A model generated the notes under the pieces. It was not told the DNA's origin, did no database searches, and saw only the letters and a list, made by a program, of their open reading frames with translations. A stretch of DNA of 6,523 nt, from contig CANKOT010000128.1 of NCBI GenBank assembly GCA_947484245.1, positions 1-6,523 of the forward strand, in the 5' to 3' direction. This document shows positions 5,254-6,523 of the stretch, one piece after another. The translations under genes were made by a program, and so were the position numbers. The stretch is from Comamonadaceae bacterium. Lineage in GTDB: Bacteria > Pseudomonadota > Gammaproteobacteria > Burkholderiales > Burkholderiaceae. Within the stretch, counting starts at the first letter, position 1. Every line of letters begins with the position of its first letter.

Positions 5254-6219
5254 TTACGCTGCCACCGGCTTGAACTGATATCCATTGCCACTTGCTTCCA
5301 TCGTGCCAAAGGCAGGGAATGGGAAGTGGAAGCCACCGGCCATCATTTTGTCTTTCACCAACATGTCAAAGACGCGGCGGCGTGACATGCGTGCCATTGC
5401 AGGGTTCATGTCAAACAACACAGACCAGTCGGGCGCGCGTGCAAACAAAGAGGGCACGTTGGTGATGTCGGCCACGTAAGCAAACGATTGGCCTTCTGAG
5501 TCCATGCGGAATAGGGTGTGGCCGGGAGTATGGCCAAAGGCGGCTATGGATGTAATGCCTGGCGCTATGACTGCACCGGGTTCAAACTTCACCAACTGAT
5601 CGCCACCCAAATTGCTCAGTGCACGGCGCACGCCCATGAAGGCGCCTTTCATGCCGGGAGGTGCAGCTTCCATGCGAGCGTCGTCCATCCAGAAAGCGTG
5701 CTCGGGCGCTGGAACGTGCACACGGGCGTTAGGGTAAACCAACTGACCTGCTTTGTTGCGCAAGCCGTTGATGTGGTCGCCGTGGTAGTGGCTTAGCACC
5801 ACGTTATTGATGTCTGTGGGTTTCAGGCCAACAGCGTCCAATTGGGCAGCCAGTTTGCCGGTGGTGGGCGGGCCGTTGTCGGCAAAGCCGGTGTCAAACA
5901 AATAGCGCTGATTGCCGTTGATGAGCAAGAATGGGGTGTAGGGCACATCGATGTAATCGGTGGGCAGGTTTTGGCTAGCAAGCAAAGCCTTGACTTGCTC
6001 AAGGGGCGCGTTGGTCACAAACTCTTCGCCCAAGGGACGGCGCACTGCGCCATCGTTCAAAGCGATGACTTCCATGTTGCCGAGTTTCATGCGCTTAAAA
6101 CCCACGCTAGGCAAAGTGGGCGGGCCAAAGTTGGGGGCCGCTTGAGACCACACGGATGAGAAAGTGAGAGCGGATGCGCCGGCAATGCCAGCTCCTAAAA
6201 ATAAGCGGCGATCTAGCAT
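5254..6219 (-). CDS. Exported metallo-beta-lactamase-fold hydrolase
   Basis: This 321-aa protein is a metallo-beta-lactamase superfamily hydrolase. The metal site is complete: LSHYHGDHINGL (142-153) gives H144, H146, D148 and H149; GHTPGHT (229-235) gives H234; ADITN gives D251; and GGFHFPFP gives H298, so two zinc ions (or similar) are expected. The N terminus MLDRRLFLGAGIAGASALTF has twin arginines at 4-5 followed by LFL and a hydrophobic stretch, the pattern of a Tat signal peptide. Cleavage would be near SQA-AP (25-29), which places the folded metalloenzyme in the periplasm. Relatives include lactonases and other ester or thioester hydrolases; the substrate is not evident. An AGGAGA ribosome binding site lies 6 nt before the ATG. 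It precedes tetR on the same strand, but tetR has its own promoter, so membership in the same regulon is open. I see no terminator after it. Confidence 0.93.
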   Translation of the reverse strand: MLDRRLFLGAGIAGASALTFSSVWSQAAPNFGPPTLPSVGFKRMKLGNMEVIALNDGAVRRPLGEEFVTNAPLEQVKALLASQNLPTDYIDVPYTPFLLINGNQRYLFDTGFADNGPPTTGKLAAQLDAVGLKPTDINNVVLSHYHGDHINGLRNKAGQLVYPNARVHVPAPEHAFWMDDARMEAAPPGMKGAFMGVRRALSNLGGDQLVKFEPGAVIAPGITSIAAFGHTPGHTLFRMDSEGQSFAYVADITNVPSLFARAPDWSVLFDMNPAMARMSRRRVFDMLVKDKMMAGGFHFPFPAFGTMEASGNGYQFKPVAA

Positions 6220-6337
6220 GTGAAGTCTCCTCAGTTTGATAAGTAATTAATGTTCCAATGGCATGAGTGGGCATGTAGGGGTTGCGAGAAATAACCCTTG
6301 TTGTGAGTTGGGCAGGTGTGGCTGTAAGTGCAGCAAC

Positions 6338-6366
6338 TTGCGAAGTGGGATTTTCGTTACTATACT
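6338..6366 (+). promoter_or_regulatory. Predicted umuD promoter
   Basis: TTGCGA (6338-6343; four of six consensus bases) and TATACT (6361-6366; five of six) are separated by exactly 17 bp. The -10 overlaps the left edge of the LexA box, so LexA would occlude RNA polymerase. Initiation near 6373 would give a leader of about 20 nt. Confidence 0.55.
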
Positions 6367-6382
6367 GTATTTTTGTACAGTA
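6363..6382. promoter_or_regulatory. LexA-binding SOS box
   Basis: This 20-bp site has the proteobacterial LexA pattern CTGT-N8-ACAG (6365-6380) with the flanking TA on both sides of the E. coli-type consensus. The symmetry extends to 9-bp arms, TATACTGTA (6361-6369) and TACAGTATA (6376-6384), around a T-rich centre. It overlaps the predicted -10 and start site and ends 10 bp before the umuD ATG. The umuD identity of the gene behind it independently supports SOS control. Confidence 0.93.
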
Positions 6383-6392
6383 TATTTCAAGC

Positions 6393-6523
6393 ATGGCTAC
6401 AAATGCTTTCATCACACCTCAGCCCTTAGACGCCTCCGCCCCCAAGCTGTGGCTCAACATGTGCGCCTGGAAAGTGCCCGCTGGCTTTCCCTCGCCCGCG
6501 GCCGATCACACCCAAAAGCGCAT
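6393..6523 (+). CDS. umuD: UmuD, autoproteolytic subunit of translesion DNA polymerase V (5' part only)
   Basis: The frame from ATG 6393 runs off the window after 43 complete codons. Its VPAGFPSPAADHTQKRI segment (28 onward) is a close match to the E. coli UmuD stretch CGFPSPAADYVEQRIDL as I recall it. UmuD is a LexA-like S24 peptidase that cuts itself with the help of RecA filaments and then joins UmuC as the error-prone polymerase V. The cleavage bond here would be A30-G31, as in LexA (Ala-Gly), instead of the Cys-Gly of E. coli UmuD. The Ser/Lys catalytic dyad lies beyond the window. The N-terminal arm is a few residues longer than in E. coli. No Shine-Dalgarno sequence is visible in the 10 bp after the SOS box, so the start is less certain than the identity; the next in-frame ATG is codon 23. 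umuC is expected downstream. Confidence 0.92.
   Translation, partial: MATNAFITPQPLDASAPKLWLNMCAWKVPAGFPSPAADHTQKR

Noticed and set aside
5842..6159. 105-codon plus-strand open frame
   Set aside because: Antisense to the MBL hydrolase N-terminal half and without coding signals of its own.
6240..6256. Third TetR operator upstream of the hydrolase gene (AGTAATTAATG)
   Set aside because: Only one half-site-like sequence is present; no matching arm occurs at the 6-bp spacing.
6107..6415. 102-codon minus-strand open frame crossing the SOS box
   Set aside because: It runs through the divergent promoter region and out of frame into the hydrolase gene; no homologous features.

Overview
The window looks like the chromosome of a betaproteobacterium of the order Burkholderiales, most likely the Comamonadaceae (Limnohabitans, Rhodoferax or Polaromonas type). 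This is judged from the Bug-family periplasmic receptor, the protein flavour, and a tRNA-Ile2 of beta/gammaproteobacterial type. The genus is an inference. The layout is compact: every gene except the last runs on the minus strand, so the story is best read from right to left.

Right end (6220-6523): a divergent intergenic region separates a minus-strand metallo-hydrolase from the first 43 codons of a plus-strand umuD gene. A near-ideal LexA (SOS) box overlaps the umuD promoter, so this edge begins a DNA-damage-inducible translesion synthesis locus that continues outside the window.

Middle right (4559-6219): a metallo-beta-lactamase-fold hydrolase with a twin-arginine export signal is followed, 47 bp downstream on the same strand, by a TetR-family repressor with its own promoter.

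Left two thirds (140-4411): a four-gene catabolic-type operon runs from a Bug/TctC-type periplasmic solute receptor through a Gfo/Idh/MocA NAD(P)-dependent oxidoreductase and a DUF993 (dihydrodipicolinate-synthase-like, putative class I aldolase) protein to a sugar phosphate isomerase/epimerase TIM barrel. The last three genes are separated by only 8 and 10 bp. I infer that a sugar-like or polyhydroxy carboxylic substrate is captured in the periplasm, oxidised, rearranged or eliminated, and cleaved by retro-aldol chemistry. The substrate and the individual reactions are not known to me.

The most interesting observation is regulatory. The tetR promoter and the promoter of the four-gene operon each carry a palindrome of the same design, TAATTMAC-N6-GTKAATWA. 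One lies exactly between the -35 and -10 of tetR, the other over the predicted start site of the operon. This makes a simple model: the TetR protein represses itself and the operon, and a pathway metabolite releases it.

Left edge (42-118): a tRNA gene with anticodon CAU and an encoded CCA end, which I assign to tRNA-Ile2 (lysidine-modified, AUA-reading) rather than tRNA-Met because of its C4-G69 and C5-G68 pairs. No stretch longer than 300 bp lacks a gene, and I see no transposon, CRISPR array or prophage gene.
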